NCBI RefSeq assembly: GCF_000381905.1 | Contig: NZ_KB907253.1 | Location: 1 to 64,000 of the forward strand | Source of the DNA: Paenibacillus fonticola DSM 21315 | GTDB taxonomy: Bacteria; Bacillota; Bacilli; Paenibacillales; Paenibacillaceae | DNA: 64,000 bases | Reading direction: 5' to 3' | Shown: piece by piece, positions 45,182 to 53,983 of the stretch | How positions within the stretch are numbered: the stretch's first letter is position 1 | How the letters are laid out: every line of letters starts with the position of its first letter | Notes under the pieces: generated by a model | Database searches by the model: none | What the model saw: only the letters and a program-made list of their open reading frames with translations | What the model was told of the DNA's origin: nothing | Program-made: the position numbers and the translations under genes

Positions 45182-45961
45182 ATGTACGGAATGAACGTAA
45201 AAAAGTCCTTGCTGGAACAGACGGAATGGGATTATTTGACCCAACATTTACGGCTGACAAGCACCGTGTCCGATGACAAGGCGCGCTCGATTTCCGCTGC
45301 GGATTTGCTGGACGAGGAGAAAAGCGGGCCGTACCTCGATCGGTTGGCCAGCGTATATCAATCACCCGCGAGAATGGTAACGGCATCGTTATTCGCCAAA
45401 AGATACGCAGCCATGCTAGTGTCCTCCGGGCTCTATGCGATGACGATGTATGATAAGGGGCTAAATTTGTCGATTGCCAATTGTCATTTGGAATCTACGA
45501 TAATTGACGAGAGATGGATGCCGAATGTGCGATTATCCGATGTTTGGGTCACAGAGCCGGCAGGTGGTGACCGCAAGGCATGGAGGGATCAGGTCCTCCG
45601 TTTGATATTCGGCGACCATCTGGGTGCAGTGTGGCGCTCGATTTCCAAAGCGGCAAAAATTCCGCGCACTATTCTATGGGAGAACACGGCCATCTACGTA
45701 TACGTTCTGTACGAGTCCAGGATGGCCGAGGAAGCGGATGAAGGCAGAAGATTGCAGGTGCAAGAGGATTTAGCCTATTTGACAGCCGGCGCTCCAGCAG
45801 AGTTGTTTGGCGAGAAACATAATCCGCTCGCTAAATATTACGGTCCCAAATGCATGGTCGAAGGAGTGGCCAAGCCAGTCCGCCCGCGAAAGACCTGCTG
45901 CTTCTATTATCAAGTGGATGAAGATGAGGACTACTGCAGCAGCTGTCCCAAGCGGAGGTAA
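45182..45961 (+). CDS. FhuF-like siderophore ferric reductase
   Basis: This 259-residue protein matches the FhuF/ferric-iron-reductase family. The C-terminus carries four Cys in the order CC-x11-C-x2-C (KTCCFYY and YCSSCPKRR), the 2Fe-2S site of FhuF proteins, though the reported FhuF spacing is x10. It should release iron from imported siderophore by reduction in the cytoplasm. ATG 45182 is 13 bases from AAAGGGGG; TTG 45173 is the alternative. The gene follows the permeases and ends at a strong terminator. Confidence 0.8.
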   Translation: MYGMNVKKSLLEQTEWDYLTQHLRLTSTVSDDKARSISAADLLDEEKSGPYLDRLASVYQSPARMVTASLFAKRYAAMLVSSGLYAMTMYDKGLNLSIANCHLESTIIDERWMPNVRLSDVWVTEPAGGDRKAWRDQVLRLIFGDHLGAVWRSISKAAKIPRTILWENTAIYVYVLYESRMAEEADEGRRLQVQEDLAYLTAGAPAELFGEKHNPLAKYYGPKCMVEGVAKPVRPRKTCCFYYQVDEDEDYCSSCPKRR

Positions 45962-45974
45962 TGATTCATTTTAT

Positions 45975-46023
45975 AACTCATATCGACATCGTGTTTGAAC
46001 TTTGATGTTGATATGAGTTTTTT
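45975..46023 (+). terminator. terminator of the siderophore operon
   Basis: A 16-bp stem, AACTCATATCGACATC (45975-45990) with 46004-46019 containing one G-U-type mismatch, has a 13-nt loop and a T-run. Confidence 0.88.
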
Positions 46024-46144
46024 CGTGTATCGTCGATGAATATAACTGTGAAATTATTGCAAAAAGTCATATTTGAAGTCTATTTTTATCCATATAATAA
46101 ACCCAATCCACGACGGAAGATAGATTTTGAGAAGGAAGGAAGAG

Positions 46145-46649
46145 TTGCGGTTGCGGGTTCAAGCTCATAAATTATTTTATGCGATTGGGTTTCTTCAGTT
46201 TTTCATGAGAGAAATTACCGGCACCACGTTAATTTTATTTCTTCTGGCCAAGGGGTTGTCGCTCCAAACAGCAAACCTTTTACTTGTTATTTCCTGTGGA
46301 GAATAGTCATCAGCCAATGGAAATTCTATTTACTACGGCGAATAGTATCCAGTATATTTCCGGATTCATTTGCGGTCTGTTGGGGGCGTTTTTCGCCGCA
46401 TACAGTTACCCTCTTCCTTGGCTCGCCAGCATTCTATTTACTCTGTTAGCGATATGGCTATGCGTCTTCTATATGCATGAAAATAAGTGGGAGTTTACTC
46501 GAATCAAGAGTAGAAGTGTAGTCACTATCATTCGGGAAAGTGTCGGAATTAGTCTGCAAAACAAGTCGATAGGGATCATTTTTATAATAGGATTGTTTAT
46601 CAGCTTCCCACAGCAATTCCCTTGTTCCAAAAATATCCTTCGGTTATAG
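46145..46649 (+). pseudogene. degenerate MFS transporter with internal deletion
   Basis: From 46145 a frame reads LFYAIGFLQFFMREITGTTL and ends at a TAG at 46305. In another frame, from about 46311 to 46649, the protein continues with IQYISGFICGLLGAFFAA and further hydrophobic segments, then a loop with RESVGISLQNKSIGIIFIIG. The first part looks like membrane segment 1-2 of a major facilitator protein and the second like segments 5-7, so about one third is missing, and the remaining C-terminal half is absent. Promoter and terminator of the original gene are not recognised. It is a decayed transporter, not a functional gene. Confidence 0.7.
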
Positions 46650-46686
46650 TTGAGTATAAACGAATACGGTGATGAGAGGGACAAAC

Positions 46687-47664
46687 ATGGCAACGATTCA
46701 TGATGTGGCATTAAAGGCGGGGGTATCGGTTACGACGGTGTCTCGCGTGATGAATAATCGGGGATATATTAGCGAAGCTACGCGCACCAAGGTGTTTTCA
46801 GCTATGGATGAACTGGGATACCAGCCCAATGAGATTGCCCGCTCTTTGCTCCGCAAGCAGTCGAATATTCTGGGGCTTATCGTACCTAGCGTGTCTCATC
46901 CGTTCTTTAGTGAGCTGGCGGATCGCGTGGAATATTACGCTTATCAGAAGGGGTATAAGGTACTGCTATGCAACTCGCAGCTTGATCCCGTCAAGGAGCG
47001 GGACTATATCGAGATGCTGAAGCGCAATCGCGTCGATGGGATTATTATGGGAAGTCATACTCTGGAGGTGGATGAATACATGAGTCTTCGTTCGCCGATC
47101 ATTACGTTTGACCGGCAGATCGGGGAGAACATCCCTTTCATCAGTTCGGACAACTATGAGGGGGGGAGGCTGGCGACAGAAAGGCTAATTAGCCAAGGAT
47201 GCCGCAAGATTGCCCACATTTGTGGCAATTTGCAGCTTGACCTGCTGGCAAATCGCAGGACGGATGCATTTGTCGATGTCGTCCAGCGTCATGGCGTCGA
47301 GTATCTCATTATTCAGACGGATATGAACGTATTTGACCAAGCGCGCTATGAACAGCTGCTGCGTGAGCTGCTGCTTGCGCATCCGGAAATTGATGGCATT
47401 TTTGCGACAAGCGATATTATCGGGGCATTTGCATTGAAAGAATGCGAACTGGCAGGCAAGCGAGTGCCAGAGGATGTCAAAATCATCGGCTATGATGATG
47501 TAAACGCGGCTCGTTGGCTATCGCCAGAACTGACCACCATTCGCCAGCCAATCGATGATTTCGGCAGGCTGGCCGTCGAACTGCTCAGTAAGCAGGTGGA
47601 AGGTGAGACTGTTGAAATCGGAAACGCATTGCCCGTGGAGTTAGTCGTACGGGGCACGGCTTAA
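46687..47664 (+). CDS. LacI-family repressor of the sucrose-type operon
   Basis: This 325-residue regulator has the LacI DNA-binding domain (TIHDVALKAGVSVTTVSRVM and the hinge LGYQPNEIARSLLRK) and a ribose-binding-like effector domain (ILGLIVPSVSHPFFSELADR, IFATSDIIGAFALKECELAG). ATG 46687 follows GAGAGGG at 46674-46680. It lies directly upstream of the sucrose-type import operon and probably binds the palindrome at 47745-47760. Its effector is likely sucrose or fructose, inferred from context. It resembles ScrR/SacR-type repressors in length and position. Confidence 0.9.
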   Translation: MATIHDVALKAGVSVTTVSRVMNNRGYISEATRTKVFSAMDELGYQPNEIARSLLRKQSNILGLIVPSVSHPFFSELADRVEYYAYQKGYKVLLCNSQLDPVKERDYIEMLKRNRVDGIIMGSHTLEVDEYMSLRSPIITFDRQIGENIPFISSDNYEGGRLATERLISQGCRKIAHICGNLQLDLLANRRTDAFVDVVQRHGVEYLIIQTDMNVFDQARYEQLLRELLLAHPEIDGIFATSDIIGAFALKECELAGKRVPEDVKIIGYDDVNAARWLSPELTTIRQPIDDFGRLAVELLSKQVEGETVEIGNALPVELVVRGTA

Positions 47665-47677
47665 TCAAACGTATAGG

Positions 47678-47715
47678 AGCGCATCCATCTGGGATTCAAG
47701 ATGGATGCGCTTTTT
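47678..47715 (+). terminator. terminator of the LacI-type gene
   Basis: A perfect 13-bp stem, AGCGCATCCATCT at 47678-47690 with its complement at 47699-47711, has an 8-nt loop and a T-run. Confidence 0.88.
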
Positions 47716-47744
47716 CGGCTGAGCAAACAATTTTTGAAAATCTA

Positions 47745-47784
47745 TGTCAAACGGTTGACATATGCTAAAGGTTTGACATACAAT
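47745..47784 (+). promoter_or_regulatory. LacI-type operator and promoter of the sucrose-type operon
   Basis: TGTCAAACGGTTGACA at 47745-47760 is a near-perfect palindrome with a central CG, the shape of a LacI-family operator. Its right half is also the -35 box TTGACA (47755-47760), 18 bp from TACAAT (47779-47784). A second TTTGACA half-site occurs at 47772-47778. Binding of the repressor encoded upstream would block RNA polymerase. Confidence 0.8.
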
Positions 47785-47887
47785 TTGAATTACAACACTG
47801 CTGCAAGCGATTACATTTTTTTGGGGTATTAAGCGCTCGCAGCACCAAAAGTAAACTTTTATTAACTTTAGCAACGGGGGGAAAAGA

Positions 47888-49234
47888 ATGAAGCGATTGA
47901 ATGGGTTAAGCATGACGGCGATGGTTGTACTTTTGGCACTGATTGTGTCGGCATGTAGCGGCAATGGTGGAAGCAGCAGTACAAATAACGGTGGAGCGAC
48001 AAATTCTGCAAACGGAGCAAACACCTCAGGTAAAGCGATCAAAATTACTCTATTGAACTCAAAAGGTGAAATTCAGGTTCAGCTTGAAGAGGCGGCGAAG
48101 ACGTTCCATGAGGATAACCCGGATATTACCCTGGAAATCATGGCTGCTCCGGCAGGAACCTCTCCATTCGAGCGGGCTTCCACTTTGTATGCCTCAGGAA
48201 ATCCGCCAACGATGATGATGCTCGATACAGGAGATGTAGAGAAGTTTAAGGATCGGATTCTTGATTTAAGCGAAGAGAAGTGGAATGCGGATGCTGTCGA
48301 GAATGCGACGAACCTGACGACATTCGACGGCAAAAATTATGGCTTCCCGCTAGCGATCGAAGGCTACGGCTTCATTTACAACAAAGCCGTTCTTGATGAA
48401 GCGGTGGGCGGAAGCTTCGATCCAGCGACGATAAAGACCAGAGACGACCTGGAGAATTTGTTCAAGCAAATTGAAGCGACAGGCAAAAAGGCGCTGATCA
48501 TTTCGCCGATGGATTGGTCGCTTGGAGCACACTTCCAGCCATTGGCATATGCGGGACAGAACAAGGACATGGCCGAAGTGAACAAATTCATGGATTCACT
48601 GAAGGCAGGCACAGAGGATTTATCGGGTAACACCGTGCTGAATGGCCTGTTGGATACGTTCGATATGATGAAACAATACAATATCGACAAGAAGTCTCCA
48701 TTAGCAGGTGTATATGAGCGCGGCCCTGAAGTTCTCGGTAAAGGCGAAGTAGGCATTTGGTTCCAAGGCAACTGGGCATGGCCGCAAATTCATGACTTTG
48801 ACACCGCAAACGGAGCCTACGGCTTCCTGCCAGTACCGATTAGCAACAACCCGGACGATTACGGCAACCAGGAAATTTCATCGGCGGTTTCCAAGCGGAT
48901 CATTATAGACAAAGAGAAGAGTACGCCTGAACAGCAAGAAGCCGCGAAGAAGTTCCTGAATTGGATCGTATACGAAGAGAATGGCCAGGACTTCCTGGTC
49001 AACCAAGCAAGCATTATTCCAGCGTTTAAGAATATCACGATTCCAGCCGCTGATCCGCTCGGCCAGTCTATTCAGGACTACATTGCCAGAGGCAAATCCC
49101 AAGAGTCGATGAGTACTCTTCCCGCGGATCACTGGGCCAAGGTCGGTGCTTCGATGCAGAAATATTTAAACGATTCCGGCGATCGGGCTACATTGATTAA
49201 AGAAATCGAAGAGTATTGGACAAGCGTGAAGTAA
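47888..49234 (+). CDS. extracellular sugar-binding lipoprotein, sucrose-type operon
   Basis: This 448-residue lipoprotein has a signal peptide with lipobox IVSAC, a Gly/Ser/Asn linker, and a family 1 solute-binding domain (ITLLNSKGEIQVQLEEAAKT, YGFPLAIEGYGFIYNKAVL, LGKGEVGIWFQGNWAWPQIH). It should bind sucrose or a related fructosyl sugar, since GH32 and fructokinase genes follow in the same operon. ATG 47888 follows ACGGGGGGAAA. The leader from the promoter is about 95 nt. Confidence 0.88.
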   Translation: MKRLNGLSMTAMVVLLALIVSACSGNGGSSSTNNGGATNSANGANTSGKAIKITLLNSKGEIQVQLEEAAKTFHEDNPDITLEIMAAPAGTSPFERASTLYASGNPPTMMMLDTGDVEKFKDRILDLSEEKWNADAVENATNLTTFDGKNYGFPLAIEGYGFIYNKAVLDEAVGGSFDPATIKTRDDLENLFKQIEATGKKALIISPMDWSLGAHFQPLAYAGQNKDMAEVNKFMDSLKAGTEDLSGNTVLNGLLDTFDMMKQYNIDKKSPLAGVYERGPEVLGKGEVGIWFQGNWAWPQIHDFDTANGAYGFLPVPISNNPDDYGNQEISSAVSKRIIIDKEKSTPEQQEAAKKFLNWIVYEENGQDFLVNQASIIPAFKNITIPAADPLGQSIQDYIARGKSQESMSTLPADHWAKVGASMQKYLNDSGDRATLIKEIEEYWTSVK

Positions 49235-49335
49235 TCTATTTACATCAGATGACAAGATGATAGTGATGGGTAAGAGCACATCGTGTATCTTATCCATCGC
49301 TTTCTTCACAATGACAGAGGAAAAGAGGAATCGTT

Positions 49336-50220
49336 ATGATCAAAGAAAAGGAATGGTGGCCACGGCTTCGGACGAGATTGCTGTTTACCGGTCCGACCTT
49401 ATTCGCTTTTCTTACCGTAATGATCGTTCCATTTATTTATGGTATTTATTTGACCTTCACGAATTGGGACGGCATCGCGACGACACATACGCTAGTAGGG
49501 TTCGAGAATTATGGAAAAGTGTTTCAAGACGAGGTCTTCTGGAAGTCCTTCGGATTGACGCTGAAATATGTATTGTTTACCGTCATCCTGGTCAACGCCG
49601 TTGCCTTTCTATTAGCCTTCGGACTAACGAGAGGATTGAAAGGCCAGAATATATTCCGGGCCGGGTTCTTCATCCCGAATCTGGTCGGGGGCATCGTGCT
49701 TGGTCTGATCTGGCAGTTTATTTTCTCAAATGTTCTGGTATTCATAGGAGAGAAGGCGGGAATTCCGCTATTCAGCACATCCTGGCTGGCTGATCCGCAG
49801 AAAGCCTTCTGGGCTCTCATCATTGTGACGATTTGGCAGTACGCCGGGTATATGATGGTCATTTATATCGCTGGGCTCATGAGCGTGCCTAACGATATAT
49901 TGGAGGCAGCGAGCATCGATGGCGCCAATGGCTGGAAGAAGCTGCGGACGATGACTTTGCCGCTGATGGTTCCTTCGTTTATCGTTTGTATATTTTTGAC
50001 GCTGCAGCGCGGCTTTATGGTCTATGACGTCAACCTGTCGCTGACAAAGGGCGGTCCCTTTAAGAGTACGGAAATGGTGTCGATGCATGTCTATGAAAAA
50101 GCGTTCCTCTCCCGTGATTATGGTCTAGGACAAGCGGAAGCGCTAGTACTCTTCCTTCTTGTCGCAGTAATTACGCTGCTTCAGGTGTATTTTGGGAAGA
50201 AGATGGAGGTGGAGGCCTAA
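49336..50220 (+). CDS. sugar ABC transporter permease, first subunit of sucrose-type importer
   Basis: This 294-residue permease has six membrane segments and a MalF-type pattern with the coupling loop ILEAASIDGANGWKKLRTMT. GAGGAA before ATG 49336 is the ribosome binding site. It is translationally coupled to the next permease by a TAATG overlap at 50218-50222. No ATPase gene is present. Confidence 0.9.
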   Translation: MIKEKEWWPRLRTRLLFTGPTLFAFLTVMIVPFIYGIYLTFTNWDGIATTHTLVGFENYGKVFQDEVFWKSFGLTLKYVLFTVILVNAVAFLLAFGLTRGLKGQNIFRAGFFIPNLVGGIVLGLIWQFIFSNVLVFIGEKAGIPLFSTSWLADPQKAFWALIIVTIWQYAGYMMVIYIAGLMSVPNDILEAASIDGANGWKKLRTMTLPLMVPSFIVCIFLTLQRGFMVYDVNLSLTKGGPFKSTEMVSMHVYEKAFLSRDYGLGQAEALVLFLLVAVITLLQVYFGKKMEVEA

Positions 50221-51053
50221 TGGACACGGCTCGTAGAGCATTCGCAGGGGTATGGTTGAAGACGATCGGACTAACTTTAGTGCTCGTACTATTTATTTTC
50301 CCGTTTATCTTTCTGCTCATCAACTCGTTCAAGGCCAATACGGCAATTACTTCAAATCCATTATCTCTGCCGCAAAGCCTGGATTGGACGAACTATCGCA
50401 ATGCATTCGAGAAAATGAGTTATACCGCTTCGTTTATGAACTCGCTGACCGTAACGGTTCTAGGCGTAGCGTTAATTTCGCTGTTTGCCGCGATGACGGC
50501 GCATTACTTCGTGCGCAATCAGACTAAATTCAATCAGTATACCTTTATGATGATGGTTGCTGCGATGATTATTCCCTTCCAGGCGATCATGATTCCACTG
50601 GTCAAAATATATGGAACGCTAAGCATGCTGGACAACAAGTGGGCTCTCATCTACATGTATTTAGGATTTGGCAGTCCGCTGGCGGTGTTTATCTATCATG
50701 GATTCGTAAAGGGCGTACCTGCCGAATTGGAGGAGGCGGCTTTGATCGACGGCTGCACGCGTACGCAAACATTTTTTCGGATCGTGTTCCCTGTGCTGGC
50801 GCCGACAACCGCGACTATTTCAATCTTGAATGTACTGTGGATCTGGAATGACTTTCTTCTGCCGTCCCTTATTCTTGTATCTCCGCATAATCGGACGCTC
50901 CCGTTGTCTACGTTCAGCTTCTATGGGACGTATTCCGTGGATTACGGGCCATTGATGGCCGGATTGGTGCTTACCATATTACCGGTCATGCTCGTCTATC
51001 TTTTCGCTCAGAGATATATCATTCAAGGGGTTATGCAGGGCTCTATTAAATAA
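50220..51053 (+). CDS. sugar ABC transporter permease, second subunit of sucrose-type importer
   Basis: This 277-residue permease is the MalG-type partner, with six membrane segments and the coupling loop LEEAALIDGCTRTQTFFRIV. Its ATG overlaps the stop of the preceding gene. The C-terminal end YLFAQRYIIQGVMQGSIK is typical. With the first permease, the binding lipoprotein and a shared ATPase it should import a sugar that the following GH32 enzyme hydrolyses. Confidence 0.9.
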   Translation: MDTARRAFAGVWLKTIGLTLVLVLFIFPFIFLLINSFKANTAITSNPLSLPQSLDWTNYRNAFEKMSYTASFMNSLTVTVLGVALISLFAAMTAHYFVRNQTKFNQYTFMMMVAAMIIPFQAIMIPLVKIYGTLSMLDNKWALIYMYLGFGSPLAVFIYHGFVKGVPAELEEAALIDGCTRTQTFFRIVFPVLAPTTATISILNVLWIWNDFLLPSLILVSPHNRTLPLSTFSFYGTYSVDYGPLMAGLVLTILPVMLVYLFAQRYIIQGVMQGSIK

Positions 51054-51074
51054 AGGATTTGTACGGGAGGAACT

Positions 51075-52559
51075 ATGACTACTCAGAGGATGTATACGAC
51101 GCTGAATGATGCTAACGAGTTCATTAGGGAATCAAAGCATCTGCTGAAGAACGATTACCGGTTGAACTACCACCTGATGGCCGAGTTCGGCTGGATGAAT
51201 GATCCGAATGGATTTATTCATTATAATGGGGAATACCACCTGTTCTATCAACACTATCCCTATAAACCGGTATGGGGACCGATGCATTGGGGCCATGCCG
51301 TCAGCCGGGATCTTGTTAACTGGAGGTATCTCCCTGTGGCGTTAGCACCGGATGAAGAATACGACCGTGACGGTTGTTTCTCCGGCAGCGCGATTGCCAA
51401 AGAGGGCAAGCTTGCTCTTTTGTATACGGGACATGTGGTGACCGGTCCGAACCAGGATCAGGACTATGAGCAGGTTCAGGCACTGGCGATCTCGGAGGAT
51501 GGGGTGAATTTCCGCAAATACGAAGGCAACCCGATCATCGGCCGTGATCAAATCCCGGAAGGAGTGAGCCGTAAGGACTTCCGCGATCCTAAGGTAATGG
51601 AGTACAATAACCAGTACTATATGGTTTTAGGCTCGAATGATGCACAGGGCAACGGTCTTGTACTGCTGTACCGCTCCAAGGACTTGCTGAACTGGACGTT
51701 TGTTAACATATTGGCCAAAAGTGACGGTACCTTCGGCGACAACTGGGAATGTCCGGACTTGTTCCTGCTGGGGGATAAGGCTGTTCTGATGATGTCGCCG
51801 CAGCGCATGCCGGCGCAGGGCGAGCAATACAACAATCTTCATTCCAACATGTATATGGTGGGCGCATTCGACTCCGAAGCCGGGACCTTTGCGTTGGAGC
51901 GTTACGCTCAGGTCGATCATGGCTTCGACTTCTATGCGCCTCAGTCCACGGTGGATGACCGGGGAAGACGCATCGTGATCGGCTGGATGGATATGTGGGA
52001 GCAGGACATGCCAACCCAGCAAGGCCATCATTGGGCAGGCGCGATGAGCTTGCCGCGTGTTGCGGAGCTGGATGGCGACCGCATTTTGTTCAGCCCCGTG
52101 GAAGAGATTGAGTCGAGGCGCAGCAACGCTTATGAGCAGGCGAATATTGAGCTGAGCGGGGAGAGGAAATTAGCGATCTCCGGCGACAGCTACGAGCTGC
52201 AAGTCGAGTTCGAAGCCGGGAACGCTGGGGAATTTGGCCTGAAGCTTCGAACAGATGAAGAAGGCCAAGAAGAGACGGTTATAGCTTATCAACAGGAAGA
52301 AGGAATGCTGCTGCTCGATCGGGAGCGGGCAGGCGCCGGGCCGGGCGGCCAGCGTAAAGCGGCTGTGCCCCTTCAGGAGGGTAAGCTGTCGCTGCGGATT
52401 TTCATGGATAAATCTTCTGTAGAGGTGTTTGCTGGCGACGGGGAAGTAGTTATGTCGGCACGGATTTACCCCGGTGTGGATTCCCGGGGCATTAAGCTGT
52501 TCTCAGCAGGCGTGAGCAAAGTAACGATGCTGCGAAAATGGGATATTTCCCAAGCGTAA
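51075..52559 (+). CDS. GH32 sucrose/fructan hydrolase
   Basis: This 494-residue enzyme belongs to glycoside hydrolase family 32. The nucleophile is D43 in WMNDPNGF, the transition-state stabiliser is D171 in FRDPKVM, and the acid/base is E225 in WECPDLFLLG. The C-terminal beta-sandwich starts near residue 340 and shows LRIFMDKSSVEVFAGDGE. There is no signal peptide, so it cleaves imported sugar inside the cell, giving glucose and fructose. Because import is by ABC transporter rather than PTS, the substrate would be unphosphorylated sucrose or a short fructan, though the fold is that of sucrose-6-phosphate hydrolases too. Confidence 0.92.
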   Translation: MTTQRMYTTLNDANEFIRESKHLLKNDYRLNYHLMAEFGWMNDPNGFIHYNGEYHLFYQHYPYKPVWGPMHWGHAVSRDLVNWRYLPVALAPDEEYDRDGCFSGSAIAKEGKLALLYTGHVVTGPNQDQDYEQVQALAISEDGVNFRKYEGNPIIGRDQIPEGVSRKDFRDPKVMEYNNQYYMVLGSNDAQGNGLVLLYRSKDLLNWTFVNILAKSDGTFGDNWECPDLFLLGDKAVLMMSPQRMPAQGEQYNNLHSNMYMVGAFDSEAGTFALERYAQVDHGFDFYAPQSTVDDRGRRIVIGWMDMWEQDMPTQQGHHWAGAMSLPRVAELDGDRILFSPVEEIESRRSNAYEQANIELSGERKLAISGDSYELQVEFEAGNAGEFGLKLRTDEEGQEETVIAYQQEEGMLLLDRERAGAGPGGQRKAAVPLQEGKLSLRIFMDKSSVEVFAGDGEVVMSARIYPGVDSRGIKLFSAGVSKVTMLRKWDISQA

Positions 52560-52672
52560 CGACAGCTATCGAATATTCGTATTCGCTGTGCCAGCGCTTG
52601 GATTAGATAGGACATCAAGCTCAAAGGCTTGTTTTGCAAGTTCAGAGCATGACATATGAGGGGGCGCTTGAA

Positions 52673-53653
52673 TTGGCGACAGTGTATACGATTGGAGAAG
52701 CTTTAATCGACTTCATTCCTGACAGAAAGGGAGCAGAGCTGAAGCAAGTGGAGAGCTTCACGAAGGCGGCGGGCGGAGCGCCGGCTAATGTGGCGTGCGC
52801 GGTAGCCAAGCTTGGCGGCCATGCGGCGTTTATCGGCAAGCTGGGAGCTGACGCCTTCGGCGACTTTCTCGTCGAGAAGCTGGCCGCTAGCGGTGTGGAT
52901 GTATCGCGCGTGCTGCGCACAAGCGAAGCAAATACTGCGCTGGCCTTCGTCAGCCTTAAGGAGGACGGAGATCGGGATTTCTCCTTCTATCGCAATCCAA
53001 GCGCCGATATGCTGCTGCATGAGAACGAAATTGGCAGCGGCTGGTTCACCGCTGGAGACCTCCTTCACTTTTGTTCCGTCGATTTAATCGACGCTCCGGT
53101 GAAATATGCCCATCGAAAAGCGATTGAGCTGGCCAGGCAAGCGGATGCGGTCATCAGCTTCGACCCTAATGTCAGGCTGCCCCTGTGGCCTGATCCCGAA
53201 TCATGCCGCCGGGCCATTCATGAGTTTCTTCCGTTAAGCCATATCGTGAAGATCAGCGACGAGGAGCTGTCCTTCATCACCGGTCATGAGGATGAGAAAG
53301 AGGCGATCGCCTCGCTGTTCGTCGGGGATGTGCAGCATGTAATTTATACGCGCGGAGCGGCCGGGGCCACCTGGTTTACCCGTGACGGACTTGGAGTGTC
53401 CGTACCCGGAAACCGGGTGGATGTCGCGGATACGACGGGGGCCGGCGATTCGTTTATCGGGGCGCTGCTGTATCAGGTGCAGTTGGCGCCCTATGGGCTG
53501 GCGCAGCTGAAGCGGTTTGACCGCGAGAGAGTACAGCAATTGCTGAAGTTCGCCAATGCCGCCGCGGCGATTACGGCAAGCCGTCCAGGGGCAATTGATG
53601 CGCTGCCGTCTTTGCAGGACGTTGAAGCATTCCTTGGAAGCGACCCGAGCTAA
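52673..53653 (+). CDS. fructokinase (PfkB family)
   Basis: This 326-residue ribokinase-fold enzyme should phosphorylate the fructose released by the GH32 enzyme. PfkB signatures are visible: AAGGAPANVACAVAKLGGHA near residue 40 and VADTTGAGDSFIGALL with the catalytic Asp in GAGD near residue 250. I chose TTG 52673, eight bases after GAGGGGG at 52658-52664; the ATG at 52649 in frame lacks a ribosome site and adds eight residues. The last codons and stop are part of a 41-bp tandem repeat that continues downstream. The gene is the last of the sucrose-type operon. Confidence 0.9.
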   Translation: MATVYTIGEALIDFIPDRKGAELKQVESFTKAAGGAPANVACAVAKLGGHAAFIGKLGADAFGDFLVEKLAASGVDVSRVLRTSEANTALAFVSLKEDGDRDFSFYRNPSADMLLHENEIGSGWFTAGDLLHFCSVDLIDAPVKYAHRKAIELARQADAVISFDPNVRLPLWPDPESCRRAIHEFLPLSHIVKISDEELSFITGHEDEKEAIASLFVGDVQHVIYTRGAAGATWFTRDGLGVSVPGNRVDVADTTGAGDSFIGALLYQVQLAPYGLAQLKRFDRERVQQLLKFANAAAAITASRPGAIDALPSLQDVEAFLGSDPS

Positions 53654-53820
53654 GCCGACTGAAGCGGGGTGTCGATTCAGGCGGGCCGAGCTAGGCCGAC
53701 TGGAGCGGGTTGTCGAACCAGGCGACCCGAACTAAGCTGACTGGAGAGGGTGGTCGAACCAGGCGACTCGAACTAAGCCGACTGGAACGGGTGGTCGAGT
53801 CAGGCGACCCGAACTAAGCG
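53641..53820. repeat. 41-bp tandem repeat starting in the end of the fructokinase gene
   Basis: Four copies with a 41-bp period begin at 53645, 53686, 53727 and 53768, with the start of a fifth at 53809. The unit is CCGAGCTAAGCCGACTGGAG followed by CGGGTGGTCGAACCAGGCGAC. The first copy includes the last codons and the TAA of the fructokinase gene. Since 41 is not a multiple of three, copy-number change would alter the distance to the terminator but not the protein. Confidence 0.88.
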
Positions 53821-53917
53821 CACCCGGCCTTAGCGGGAAGAAGCAGCATCATAGGAGCGACCCGCGCCGAATGATCGGTATCGTACGGAGGGATCACCTA
53901 ATTATAATAATAAGATC

Positions 53918-53956
53918 AGGTTACCTGGCTACTTTGGTAGTAAGGTGACCTTTTTT
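53918..53956 (+). terminator. terminator of the sucrose-type operon
   Basis: AGGTTACC (53918-53925) pairs with GGTGACCT (53944-53951), with one G-U pair, and an inner CTAC/GTAG hairpin. A run of six T follows. Confidence 0.75.
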
Positions 53957-53983
53957 ACTTTTAAAATAGAAGCATGTCATCTG

